The notes beneath the pieces are model-generated. The model was not told the origin of the DNA, made no database searches, and was given only the letters and a program-made list of their open reading frames with translations. DNA of 38,880 nucleotides from Desulfobulbaceae bacterium (GTDB taxonomy: Bacteria > Desulfobacterota > Desulfobulbia > Desulfobulbales > VMSU01), in contig VMSU01000093.1 in the NCBI GenBank assembly GCA_013792005.1, forward strand, positions 1-38,880, written 5' to 3'. A program made the translations under genes and the position numbers. Positions 23,982 to 32,406 of this stretch are shown piece by piece. The number at the start of each line of letters is the position of its first letter. Within the stretch, counting starts at the first letter, position 1.

Positions 23982-24357
23982 AACCAGGCTCTGGCTAGCC
24001 TACGCTCAAGAGAATCTGGCTTCGGCTCGGGTGCTGCTTGAAAGCGGCCTCTTCAACCCTTGCCTGCAAAATGCCCAGCAAGCGGCAGAGAAATCGTTAA
24101 AAGCGTGTCTGATTGAGCAAGGACAAGCAATCCGCAAGACGCACAGCATTAATGAACTTGCCGCCATGTTGACAGCGGTTCATTGTGATTGTGGCATGAG
24201 CGAGGAGGAGTGTGATCTCCTCGATACAATATATCTGCCGTCCAAGTATCCTCTGGGGAGTATTCTGCCGGATTTTGTACCAGACCTTGAACTGTGTCAG
24301 AGATGCTTGACTATTGCCGAAATGGTTATTGTGAAGGTACACTCACTCGTCAATTAA
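23971..24357 (+). CDS. HEPN-domain protein, toxin partner of the MNT protein
   Basis: 128 residues, all-helical HEPN type: WLAYAQENLASARVLLESGL, then CLQNAQQAAEKSLKACLIEQ, THSINELAAML and a C-terminal helix rich in hydrophobics. HEPN proteins of these pairs are ribonucleases or RNA-binding toxins. A canonical RxxxxH motif is not evident (only RKTH at 55-58), so catalytic activity is uncertain. Coupled to the MNT gene by an 11-base overlap. A toxin-antitoxin role fits the surrounding defence-like genes. Confidence 0.85.
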   Translation: MKDETRLWLAYAQENLASARVLLESGLFNPCLQNAQQAAEKSLKACLIEQGQAIRKTHSINELAAMLTAVHCDCGMSEEECDLLDTIYLPSKYPLGSILPDFVPDLELCQRCLTIAEMVIVKVHSLVN

Positions 24358-24467
24358 GCGAGTCACGGCTCAGCGTCCCCAACTGCGTCAAAAAAAGGCA
24401 AATTGGTCAGGTCTTGTCATCAAACAATTCAATAAACCATGGAGACTTGTGCTTGATCGGGAGAGTA

Positions 24468-24531
24468 GCGGCAAGCCTTGCAGCTTGCCGCCCTCGCAGA
24501 ACCGGACTTGGAGCGTTACACCATCCGGCTC
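24468..24531 (-). ncRNA. group II intron domains V and VI
   Basis: The 33-nt domain V begins with the catalytic AGC triad in GAGCCGG and closes with CCGGTTC; the usual length is 34. Domain VI follows as GCGGCAAGC paired with GCTTGCCGC. The domain V apical loop (TAAC) is not the common GAAA and no bulged branch-point A is obvious, so splicing competence is uncertain. Confidence 0.6.
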
Positions 24532-24546
24532 CCAGCTTGAGTCATT

Positions 24547-24574
24547 CACCATGGGCGAGGATACGCCCATGGTG
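24547..24574 (-). other. domain IV reduced to a perfect hairpin
   Basis: CACCATGGGCG (24547-24557) and CGCCCATGGTG (24564-24574) pair over 11 bases around a 6-base loop. It sits directly upstream of domain V in intron orientation, the position of the intron-encoded protein in mobile introns. Confidence 0.6.
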
Positions 24575-25168
24575 TGAAGTGAATAAGTTGTGTGGTCATG
24601 CGCATAGTCCGCTCGGTGTCGGGGCCTGTTTCCCCTATTCACTATCTCAAACCGGTGCCCCTTCACTCCCGCAGCATTACCCGCGTTCATCGCTACTATG
24701 GGCACCTCCGACTTCCGGTAATCGCTGCCCTCTTCCTCGTTGTTTAGGCTTGTCGGAGGGTGCGCATTGCTCCGCGCCGATTACCGGATCTCCTTGGTTA
24801 CCGCACAATCGTTGTGTCAGGCTCGATACGGTCTAACAATCCCGGGTGGTCGGGCACGGCTTGCCCTTTCAACTTCTCGCCGTACCCGCTGTTGCCTGCT
24901 GGTGTCTTGAAACCATCGGCCCCTTCCAATGCGGTCATTTCGGGACTACAACCTTCACGGTCGGCTTTATCCGTTACCATTGCGCCTCGCCTGCTTTCTT
25001 GCCTACGCATCAAACAGCCCATTACTGGACTGCCTGCAAGGCTAGATACTTGGCTCGTGGCTAACGATTACCAAGGCGGGATTCACACCCGCTAGATTGT
25101 GCGACATTGCCAAGCCGCAACCAAGACCTGACCATATGCAGTATGATCATCACACCGGGTTCTATAAC

Positions 25169-25405
25169 TCAAGCATGCAATGACTTGAGCACCACATCTG
25201 GAGCTATTGAGACAATCTTGAGCAGAGCGACTGCCGGGCCGGTAGGATTCCAGCGGTGCTGTTCCCAATTTTGCAAGGTCTTGATACTCACATGCATGAG
25301 TGTGGCAAATTCGCCTTGTGAAAGACCTATTTTTTCCCTTATCGTCTTGACATCGGGCGAGGCCACTTCAAACCGGTGAGAAGCTGCCAATGGCGTACAT
25401 GTCAA
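25169..25405 (-). CDS. short HTH protein, orphan antitoxin-like (HigA2/NadS type)
   Basis: 78 residues from an apparent TTG start at 25405. The core VASPDVKTIREKIGLSQGEF followed by ATLMHVSIKTLQNWEQHRWN and GPAVALLKIVSIAPDVVLKS is typical of the XRE-type antitoxins (NadS/HigA2) that pair with RelE-like toxins. Relatives are usually 95-110 residues, so about 20-30 N-terminal residues are missing; the upstream frame closes with a stop 30 bases out. No toxin gene lies beside it. It may be a decayed orphan or a minimal repressor. TTGACA overlaps the presumed start. The stop is 13 bases before the group II intron. Confidence 0.6.
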   Translation of the reverse strand: MTCTPLAASHRFEVASPDVKTIREKIGLSQGEFATLMHVSIKTLQNWEQHRWNPTGPAVALLKIVSIAPDVVLKSLHA

Positions 25406-25473
25406 GTCGATGCAAACAGGAACTGTTTTTTAGTTATTTTCGCACTCTCAGCTTGATATTCTTATGGTGCATA

Positions 25474-25536
25474 AAAAGCCTCTGTTTTGGATAAGGGTTC
25501 TTTTGAAAGGGTACCCCCTCTATCATAGAGGCTTTT
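25474..25536. terminator. long inverted repeat, possible bidirectional terminator
   Basis: AAAAGCCTCT (25474-25483) and AGAGGCTTTT (25527-25536) are perfect inverted copies 43 bases apart, with T-runs on both strands. The element is 75 bases before the SNF2-type gene and may be its attenuator, or a terminator of sequence to either side. The remainder of 25406-25611 shows only AT-rich sequence. Confidence 0.4.
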
Positions 25537-25611
25537 ATGTTTTAAGTAATCGTTTTTATTATTTATTAATGAATCCTTTCAACACCATTTATAACTTTGT
25601 AAAATATCCCC

Positions 25612-28600
25612 ATGTCAACCTTTCCCATCGAACATCGTCTGCTATTGAAACCATGGTTTGCCAACCAGACCCTGCAGCAAGCAGAGATCGAAATGGCCAA
25701 GGCCCAAGCGCCTGAGATAATCGTTTACCGTCACTCAGCCGCAGCTATCTTTGCCGACGAGCAGGGGTGGTGTCTGATCAAATTTCAAGTGGCCCCTCAG
25801 TTGAGCCAAGGATTTCGACCCGTCGCTGCAGTCTGCTCACGATGCAATCTTACCCGTCAGAATGGCGATCTTTGCTCCCATCTTGCCACCTTGTGCTCAC
25901 AGGTCATGGTGGCAGTATCAGAACAGATTCTCCCTCTCCCTTTGACCTTCGGCTCGAGCCGTTGGGCGGCAATTGCCAGGTTTCTCAATCAACACGACGA
26001 GAGGCTCAGTATTTCCACCCGCCCGAATCATCTGCATCTGACTAACAACTCCCTGACGATGCGAGGTATGCTGGCTAATGATGATCTGGAACTAGCCAGA
26101 CGTCTTTTTCCGGAAAAGGGCTGGTCCGTACCAATCGAGGTCAGAAATGAGCACGATTCAATTCTCCAGCAAACATGGCGACGTCTCCATCAACTAGAAC
26201 GGACAGATTCTGAGATATCCCTTAATCAGTGTGGCACAACAAGCCAAGGTCAGCGTCTGGCAAGAAGCCTGTGGACCTTTTTGTGTCAGACCTTTTGCCG
26301 CTTAGCCACATCCCCCACTTGGCGGCTGGAGCGAGACCACGAGGGAGAGTTTTCCTTGTTTGCCGATTCTCCTTCGCATCAGGAAATCTTTAAGATAACT
26401 CCATCCCGTGAACTCCTCCTCGACTTCCTGCAGCAGATCAATCTCTTTGACCTGATCACCAAGACCGCTCCGGCAAGGGCATACTCAAAAATATTCTTTT
26501 CTCCAGAGTCTGGTGACTTAATCATCGAACCTTGGCTGGAGCTTGCCGACGGGTCCCGTCTTCGCCGCGAGTCAATTAAAAACACCCGCTTCGGCAGGAA
26601 CTACTCACTGAACAACACGATATTTTTCACGGTAACTGAGCAAGGACATGATTTCAATGACCATGCCGACAGTGCCTTCCCGCTGTTTACTATCGCTCAA
26701 CCACAAAACTACCAGACACTCGTTATTGCCGCCACCGATGTGCCGGATTTTGTCAAAAAACACCACACCTTCATGCTCCAGGGAGGCCATGACCTTGATC
26801 CGGCACTGCTCAATTTTTCACTAACCGACCTACCGGACACCCTTGAAATTGTCAATTATCGTGAGGATGGAAATTGGTGCTTGCTTGATGCCAGATATGG
26901 ATTTGGATCCAACCGGATTGAACTTACAGAAATCATTCGCTTACGACGAGAAGGGGCCAGACATATCGCTGGCCGTGACACCTGGCTCCAGATTGACTAT
27001 ACCCCTTTAAGCTGGATGTATGGACTGGGACCGGAACGGCTCGAGTCTGTCGGCAAACGGACAGTTATTCGGTTAACCAAGCGAGAGATGATGGCAATAA
27101 CCGCTCTGGTGCCAGAGATCATCTATCCAGAGAGAGAAGATTTCCGCGCCATTATTCGCCGGCGTATAACATCTGAGATACCCGACACCCTGCTTGATGC
27201 AGAGATACCACCGCACCTTCGAACCTATCAACGTCAAGGACTGGCCTGGCTTCACCACTTGCAAGATAATGGAGTAGGCGGAGTGCTCGCCGATGACATG
27301 GGCCTGGGAAAGACCCATCAAGCACTGGCCCTGCTGGCACTGTTGGCAAAAGAGAAAGGATTCCGGACATTGGTAATCTGTCCCGCCTCGGTTTTACCCC
27401 ATTGGCAGGACAAGGCCGCTACCTTCTACAGCGACTTGAACCTGAAGGTATATTACGGAGCCACCCGATCAGAGAGTGAACTTGACAGCCCGGCCATTCT
27501 CTTGACTACCTACGGCCTGATGCGCCAAGATATTGAGCTGATCAAAAACAAACATTTTCAGGTGGTAATCTTTGACGAAATCCAAAATCTGAAAAATAAA
27601 CAAACTGCAACCCACCAAGCCGCCAAGCAGATACGAGCCGAAGTAGCTTATGGTTTGACCGGAACCCCGATAGAGAACTCCCTCACCGATCTGAAGGCCA
27701 TCTGTGACCTGTGCGTACCCGGCCTGCTCGGTTCAGATGCCTCATTTCAGTCGATTTATGCCGACCCTATTACCTCAGGCAGCAACACCCATCGAATTGA
27801 CTCGCTCAAACGCATGGTCGGCCCTTTTATGCTCCGGCGAGTCAAGGAACAGGTGCTTACCGAACTCCCAGAGGTGATCGAAGATATCCGCACCTGTGAA
27901 CTGAGCGATGACCAGATTGCCCTCTACCGCCGTGTCATTGACAACGACGGTCACGATCTGCTCTCCTCGCTAGAAAATTCCCCCACACCAGTGATTCCTT
28001 ATATGAAATTTCTGGCTGTGGTCCAGGAACTCAAGCAGATATGCAATCACCCCTGTCAAATTTTGGGAAACACTGACTACCAGAACTATCGCAGCGGCAA
28101 ATGGGATCTCTTTGTTGAGATATTACACGAATGCCTGGACGCAAGTCTGAAAGTAGTTGTCTTTAGCCAATACACCAAAATGCTCAATATTGTGGAAGCT
28201 TATCTAAAATCAGAAGATATCCCCTACGCCGGGATTCGAGGGAATATGGCGCTAAAGACGCGCCGCAAGATGATCGACCAATTCAACAACGATCAGACAA
28301 CAAGAATCTTTTGTGCCAGTCTGCTAGCCGGGGGGACCGGCATTGATCTAACCTCGGCTCAGGTCGTTATTCACTACGACCGATGGTGGAACGCAGCCCG
28401 TGAAGAACAGGCTACCGCCAGGGTACACCGTATGGGACAAAAACATGTAGTGCAGGTATTCAAGTTCATCAGCCAGGGAACTATGGAAGAGAAAATCCAC
28501 CGCCTGATAAATCGCAAAAAAGATTTGGTAGACGATGTTATTCAGACAGACGACGAATCGTTTGTCAAGCGACTTACCAAGGAAGATTTACGGGAACTCC

Positions 28601-28626
28601 TTCGTTGGGAGCAAACAAGTATCTAA
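25612..28626 (+). CDS. SWIM zinc-finger SNF2-family helicase-like ATPase
   Basis: 1004 residues. A SWIM-like zinc site lies near the N-terminus (Cys75, Cys78, Cys88, His90). About 400 residues of uncharacterised beta-rich sequence follow, then a full SNF2 motor: motif I DDMGLGKT (561-568), motif II DEIQ (655-658), motif III LTGTPIENS, and motif VI ARVHRMGQKH (about 937-946) in the second RecA lobe. The family translocates on double-stranded DNA and remodels protein-DNA complexes; bacterial members resemble HepA/RapA. SNF2/SWIM genes are common in defence islands and this one follows the MNT-HEPN pair and intron, but no known multi-gene system with it is recognisable. The ATG 25612 lacks a clear ribosome binding site. 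Probably monocistronic. Confidence 0.85.
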   Translation: MSTFPIEHRLLLKPWFANQTLQQAEIEMAKAQAPEIIVYRHSAAAIFADEQGWCLIKFQVAPQLSQGFRPVAAVCSRCNLTRQNGDLCSHLATLCSQVMVAVSEQILPLPLTFGSSRWAAIARFLNQHDERLSISTRPNHLHLTNNSLTMRGMLANDDLELARRLFPEKGWSVPIEVRNEHDSILQQTWRRLHQLERTDSEISLNQCGTTSQGQRLARSLWTFLCQTFCRLATSPTWRLERDHEGEFSLFADSPSHQEIFKITPSRELLLDFLQQINLFDLITKTAPARAYSKIFFSPESGDLIIEPWLELADGSRLRRESIKNTRFGRNYSLNNTIFFTVTEQGHDFNDHADSAFPLFTIAQPQNYQTLVIAATDVPDFVKKHHTFMLQGGHDLDPALLNFSLTDLPDTLEIVNYREDGNWCLLDARYGFGSNRIELTEIIRLRREGARHIAGRDTWLQIDYTPLSWMYGLGPERLESVGKRTVIRLTKREMMAITALVPEIIYPEREDFRAIIRRRITSEIPDTLLDAEIPPHLRTYQRQGLAWLHHLQDNGVGGVLADDMGLGKTHQALALLALLAKEKGFRTLVICPASVLPHWQDKAATFYSDLNLKVYYGATRSESELDSPAILLTTYGLMRQDIELIKNKHFQVVIFDEIQNLKNKQTATHQAAKQIRAEVAYGLTGTPIENSLTDLKAICDLCVPGLLGSDASFQSIYADPITSGSNTHRIDSLKRMVGPFMLRRVKEQVLTELPEVIEDIRTCELSDDQIALYRRVIDNDGHDLLSSLENSPTPVIPYMKFLAVVQELKQICNHPCQILGNTDYQNYRSGKWDLFVEILHECLDASLKVVVFSQYTKMLNIVEAYLKSEDIPYAGIRGNMALKTRRKMIDQFNNDQTTRIFCASLLAGGTGIDLTSAQVVIHYDRWWNAAREEQATARVHRMGQKHVVQVFKFISQGTMEEKIHRLINRKKDLVDDVIQTDDESFVKRLTKEDLRELLRWEQTSI

Positions 28627-29083
28627 CCAAAACCTGGTAATATCGCAAAAAATTTACGGGGTGACCAACCAGTGAAGCGAACTCAGTAAAGTTATGAGGC
28701 AAAGGCAGATCTACCGAGCACTTACGAATCTTTCCCCTTGACAACCAGCGACTATCCCTCTTAACATTAAGACCTGAATACTACCAAATCGTATCCAAAT
28801 TCGAGGCTCTTTTCGTCAAGTCATTAACCGCTTTACACTCGTCCTTCATTCAACATCACCATCGCACCAGCCGTCAGCACCAAGGACGACCGGCGCATCT
28901 TTCAATAGGCTTTTCACCTCTCAGTTCATGTCCTTCACAGAGAACACTCACTTTGGTGAAATCAGTCCTGTTCCAGTTTTCCTGAGCGGAGTCGAATGGT
29001 ACAGAAGAAAAATGAGAGAAGCCTTGCTAAGGCTACCCCAAAATAGCTGAGAATAGTTTAAAGCCATGAAATAAGTTAACCCC
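28627..29083. other. non-coding stretch between SNF2 and MscS genes
   Basis: No gene is seen. TCGCAAAAAATTTACGGGG at about 28646 weakly resembles a family C end and may be a decayed piece. GAGCGGAGTCGAATGG near 28985 looks like another degenerate repeat scar. No promoter can be assigned with confidence. Confidence 0.3.
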
Positions 29084-31354
29084 ATGAAAATTATGAGTAA
29101 ATTTATGTGTGCCAATAAAAAAAGTATCTTACTGTTGTTCTTAATGAGCTGCGCATTATTCTTAGCCCCTGTTCGCGGAGTAATCGCACAGGAAAAAGTT
29201 GCTAGCACTATCGAGCAACCAACAGAGATCGAATCAGTCATCAAAATCCTGGAAAGTTCCGTTGCCCGCGAAGAACTGGTCCGTCAGCTTAAGATAATGG
29301 CTCAGGCTCAACAGCAGACAGAACCAGAAAGTCAGATAAAAACCGCTGCCAGCCAGGCCTTGCAGGATATATCCCGACGACTGAACATAATGTCTGAGTC
29401 AGTCATGGCCTTGGCTGGCAGCATCAATCAGATCCCCCAAATAAGCTCCTGGTTCAAAGCCGAACTCACCGATCCACAATCCCGACAGCTGTGGACACAG
29501 ACTCTCATCAACCTTACCTTGACCCTCGGACTAGGTTACCTGGCTTTTTACCTTTTCCACTGGGGACTCAATAAATTTCGTCGTTCAGTTACCGAAAAAC
29601 CTATAGAAAATTGTCTATTTCGGGCAGTTAGACTTCTTTGGATTTTCTTTATTGATTGTTTGCCGATTCTTGCCTTTGCCATAGCCTCTTACCTCACCAT
29701 CGGCATTGTCGGGTCGCATCAAGAAAAAACCAGGCTGGTGGCGCTTGCTTGGATCAATGCCTTTATTATCGCCCAGGGAATACAGACCCTCTGTAATATA
29801 CTCTTTTCCCCCTCATCTCCCAACCTCCGTTGTTCTGATCTTTCCGATGAAACCGCTAATTACCTCGTGATCTGGAGTAAAAGGCTCTCCTTTACCGCTG
29901 TTTACGGTTATTTTACACTACAAGCCGCCTTATTTCTGGGACTGCCACCGCTTTCATACGATATCTTATCGCGGCTCTTGGGACTCCTGGTGACTGTGCT
30001 GATAGTCATCTTGATCATGCAAAACCGCGAGAGGGTATCAAGTCATTTTCAACAATGGTCGACCGCAGGAATAAGCCCCAAGGATGAAATCCCCTCAAAA
30101 CCCCATGGTATCCGCAACCGACTGGCTCAGAGTTGGCATTTGCTAACGATAGTATATATCGTTCTTCTATACGGAGTTTGGGCGCTTCAAATTGAGGGAG
30201 GATTTTTCTACTTGATGCGGGCCACCATCTTGACCATGGTGGCCCTGTTTATTACCCAAATAATTATTCGTTTACTGTATGCCGTTTTTACCCGTGGTTT
30301 CCAGATAAGTGAAGAGCTAAAAATCCGTTTTCCAGACCTTGAAAAACGCGCTAACCGCTACACCAACACTCTGCACCGTACATTAAATTTCATGGCCTAC
30401 AGCCTCGGGTTAATGTCGATCCTTCAGGCTTGGGGAATCAACACCTTCAGTTGGCTGATCAGTTCACCCGGAAAGGCTCTTAGCGGGACCATCATAGCGG
30501 TTTCCGGTATCCTGCTGGTTGCTCTTCTAATCTGGGAAATCACCAATAGCCTGATTGAGAGTTATTTGAACCGCACGAACGAGTCTGGAATAGAACAAAC
30601 CAGCGCCCGAACCCGAACATTGCTTGCCGTGGCCCGCAAGGCCCTCACTATCACATTAACGGTGGTTGCCACCTTAATGGTCCTCTCTGAACTGGGGGTC
30701 GATATTGCTCCACTACTTGCTGGCGCCGGAGTACTCGGCTTAGCAATTGGCTTCGGCGCCCAGAAACTGGTTCAAGATGTCATAACCGGAGTTTTCATCC
30801 TCCTGGAAGATCAGATCGCCGTTGGCGACGTAATCAATGTCGGCGACAAGGGAGGCCTGGTTGAAGCGGTCTCAATCCGCACAGTACGCCTGCGCGACCT
30901 GTCTGGCACCGTACATACCATCCCCTTCAGCTCCATCAATATTGTCAGCAACTTAACTAAGGATTTCTCGTTCTACGTCATGAATGTCGGAGTCGCCTAC
31001 CGGGAAAATGTCGACGAGGTCATGCAGGCGCTGCAGGATATCGGCGCCGAACTGCAAAAAGATGAGGAATATGGACAGCAGATTCTCGAACCTTTGGAGG
31101 TGCTAGGTGTTGACGCCTTTGCTGATTCAGCCGTAGTGATCAAGGCCCGGATCAAGACCGCTCCGATCAAACAATGGTGGGTCGGCCGAGAATTCAACCG
31201 GCGGATGAAACAACGGTTCGATGAACTCGGTATCGAAATTCCATTCCCCCACACGACCATCTATTTCGGCGAAAACAAGGGAGGCGGGGCAGCGCCAGCG
31301 ATAGTGCAGGTTGAGTCCAAATCCCGAATCGAGTCCGTGACAGATGACACCTGA
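29084..31354 (+). CDS. mechanosensitive channel of the MscS superfamily (large form)
   Basis: 756 residues. A hydrophobic signal-like segment covers about 15-37, followed by a periplasmic coiled-coil region (about 40-140) and a series of about ten membrane helices. The MscS pore and beta domain lies at about 530-690: LLAGAGVLGLAIGFGAQKLV (from 544), VGDVINVGDKGGLVEAVSIR, and the tail MKQRFDELGIEIPFPHTTIY. The channel opens under membrane tension to release solutes in hypo-osmotic shock. Length and extra helices place it with MscK/YbdG-like large relatives. ATG 29084 is accepted; ATG 29093 is also possible. The stop codon lies at the edge of a palindromic element. Confidence 0.9.
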   Translation: MKIMSKFMCANKKSILLLFLMSCALFLAPVRGVIAQEKVASTIEQPTEIESVIKILESSVAREELVRQLKIMAQAQQQTEPESQIKTAASQALQDISRRLNIMSESVMALAGSINQIPQISSWFKAELTDPQSRQLWTQTLINLTLTLGLGYLAFYLFHWGLNKFRRSVTEKPIENCLFRAVRLLWIFFIDCLPILAFAIASYLTIGIVGSHQEKTRLVALAWINAFIIAQGIQTLCNILFSPSSPNLRCSDLSDETANYLVIWSKRLSFTAVYGYFTLQAALFLGLPPLSYDILSRLLGLLVTVLIVILIMQNRERVSSHFQQWSTAGISPKDEIPSKPHGIRNRLAQSWHLLTIVYIVLLYGVWALQIEGGFFYLMRATILTMVALFITQIIIRLLYAVFTRGFQISEELKIRFPDLEKRANRYTNTLHRTLNFMAYSLGLMSILQAWGINTFSWLISSPGKALSGTIIAVSGILLVALLIWEITNSLIESYLNRTNESGIEQTSARTRTLLAVARKALTITLTVVATLMVLSELGVDIAPLLAGAGVLGLAIGFGAQKLVQDVITGVFILLEDQIAVGDVINVGDKGGLVEAVSIRTVRLRDLSGTVHTIPFSSINIVSNLTKDFSFYVMNVGVAYRENVDEVMQALQDIGAELQKDEEYGQQILEPLEVLGVDAFADSAVVIKARIKTAPIKQWWVGREFNRRMKQRFDELGIEIPFPHTTIYFGENKGGGAAPAIVQVESKSRIESVTDDT

Positions 31355-31502
31355 CAATCTCGCAAAAAGTCCGGGGATGGCTAAACAAAAGGTGCGACAT
31401 ACAAGGCGCGGGGTGTGTTTTGTGAATGAGGCCATACATCTGGTATGCCGAACGAGCAAAACCGCCACGCAACGCAGTAGATCGGACTTTTTGCGACGCC
31501 CT
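31353..31502. repeat. Family C palindromic element, copy C2
   Basis: Ends CTCGCAAAAAGTCCGG and CGGACTTTTTGCGACG are inverted repeats. In reverse complement it matches C1 (12224-12420) but lacks the two CAGGTAAGCGA modules. Its first bases overlap the stop codon of the MscS gene. No ORF of its own is convincing. Confidence 0.7.
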
Positions 31503-31552
31503 CACACCTAATCCAACTGAATAATGTTCATCACGAATAAGGGGAAGGGAGT

Positions 31553-32020
31553 TTAGATCCCGGCAAGGTTTTGATAATCTTGCCGAATCTCTTCCATCCT
31601 CCGACGATTCTTGCCCAGATCCCAATACCCCACCCTGGAGGCTGAGCGGATGTGGATCATCTTATTCACTCCATCCAACAAGAACAAGCCATCATCCACA
31701 AACCCCAGAGTGGTCTTGAATTCCACACCAATCATGATCTCAGTGGCAGATACAATAATCGTGTCCTTCCTCAGTCCAAGGATTGCCTTTGAGTTGTCGA
31801 ATCCTGCTCGCGCCTCGCCTATCTGGGTAAATGGCTCAATAAAGTGGGAATCGACAGCTTGACTAGAAATACAATTCGGTGAAGAGGGACAGAGCGAAAG
31901 AATGAGATCCGAACCAGCGCGAACATCAGTATGATCCACCATCAACACTCCCATCGCACAGATCAACCAAAGAAAGCAAATCTTATTTTTTTTCAGGAAC
32001 CACTTCAAGCCAATAGCCAT
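31553..32020 (-). CDS. DUF1499 family protein
   Basis: 155 residues from ATG 32020. A hydrophobic N-terminal segment (residues 12-30) looks like a signal peptide or anchor. The family signature CPSSPNCISSQA follows at about 46-57, and the C-terminal half contains VEFKTTLGFVDDGLFL and SASRVGYWDLGKNRRRMEEI. DUF1499 proteins are membrane-linked or periplasmic and of unknown function. The frame is open upstream, but earlier starts would overlap the glyoxalase gene heavily. Even with this start the two genes overlap by 38 bases, which suggests coupled translation. Confidence 0.75.
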   Translation of the reverse strand: MAIGLKWFLKKNKICFLWLICAMGVLMVDHTDVRAGSDLILSLCPSSPNCISSQAVDSHFIEPFTQIGEARAGFDNSKAILGLRKDTIIVSATEIMIGVEFKTTLGFVDDGLFLLDGVNKMIHIRSASRVGYWDLGKNRRRMEEIRQDYQNLAGI

Positions 32021-32354
32021 CCGGATCTTTAATAAAGTATATTCCCATCGCTTTATTTTCATAACAGATACACTCCATCTCTGTATGTTTTTGATAGGCC
32101 GCATCAAAATCATCAACCGCAAAGGCCAAATGCAAATCATTATCGCCATGGGTGTATGCTTCCTTCCGGTCTCGATACCACGTAAATTCAATTTGATAGG
32201 TGTTCGACTCGTCAGAAACATAGACCAGCGTAAACTCCCCTTCCGGATGGGCATAGGTGCGGACCTGTTGTAAGCCGAGGGCCTCTTGATAAAAGGCCAA
32301 ACTTCGTTCGAGATTTAAGACATTAATGTTGGTGTGGGCCATTTTGAATTTCAT
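31983..32354 (-). CDS. gloA: lactoylglutathione lyase (glyoxalase I)
   Basis: 123 residues, the usual size of bacterial GloA. The four metal ligands are visible: His7 (MAHTNINV), Glu56 (YQIEFTWYR), His75 (DLHLAF) and Glu117 (YWLEVVP). The enzyme isomerises the hemithioacetal of methylglyoxal and a thiol to S-lactoyl-thiol in the cytoplasm, using Ni or Zn. In organisms without glutathione another thiol may serve. It lies upstream of the DUF1499 gene on the same strand with a 38-base overlap, and 52 bases downstream of the YchJ gene. Confidence 0.85.
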   Translation of the reverse strand: MKFKMAHTNINVLNLERSLAFYQEALGLQQVRTYAHPEGEFTLVYVSDESNTYQIEFTWYRDRKEAYTHGDNDLHLAFAVDDFDAAYQKHTEMECICYENKAMGIYFIKDPDGYWLEVVPEKK

Positions 32355-32406
32355 TTTTCACCTCACAACTGGGTAAAGATGCTTTTATTGAGATAAAGGA
32401 AAGTAA

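Larger units (their letters stand above)
24465..25155 (-). mobile_element. ORF-less group II intron (about 691 nt)
   Basis: Read on the minus strand, the element starts GTGTGATGATC at 25155 (GUGYG consensus). It continues with domain I-type sequence (GCGGGTGTGAATCCCGCC and a CTTGG/CCAAG-paired stretch with GTAATCGTTAGCCACGAG). It ends with a domain V hairpin (24499-24531: GAGCCGG pairs with CCGGTTC and carries the AGC triad) and a GC-rich domain VI-like hairpin, finishing ...GCTAC at 24465. Where domain IV normally holds the reverse transcriptase gene there is only a perfect 11-bp hairpin (24547-24574). No maturase ORF exists. It would need a maturase in trans, or be a fixed relic. It lies 13 bases after the stop of the HTH gene on the same strand. 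Exact ends are inferred. Confidence 0.7.

Noticed and set aside
24294-24836. 180-residue plus-strand frame and several minus-strand frames within 24388-25095
   Set aside because: All lie in the structured group II intron RNA; their compositions (Pro/Arg/Ser-rich) are those of translated ribozyme sequence.
28948-29244. 98-residue hydrophobic minus-strand frame overlapping the MscS start
   Set aside because: It is antisense to the signal region of the MscS gene and the upstream repeat scar; its hydrophobicity mirrors the coding strand and there is no ribosome binding site.
31127-31625. minus-strand frames spanning the MscS end and element C2
   Set aside because: They are antisense to the channel gene and run through the palindromic element; no start signal or domain.
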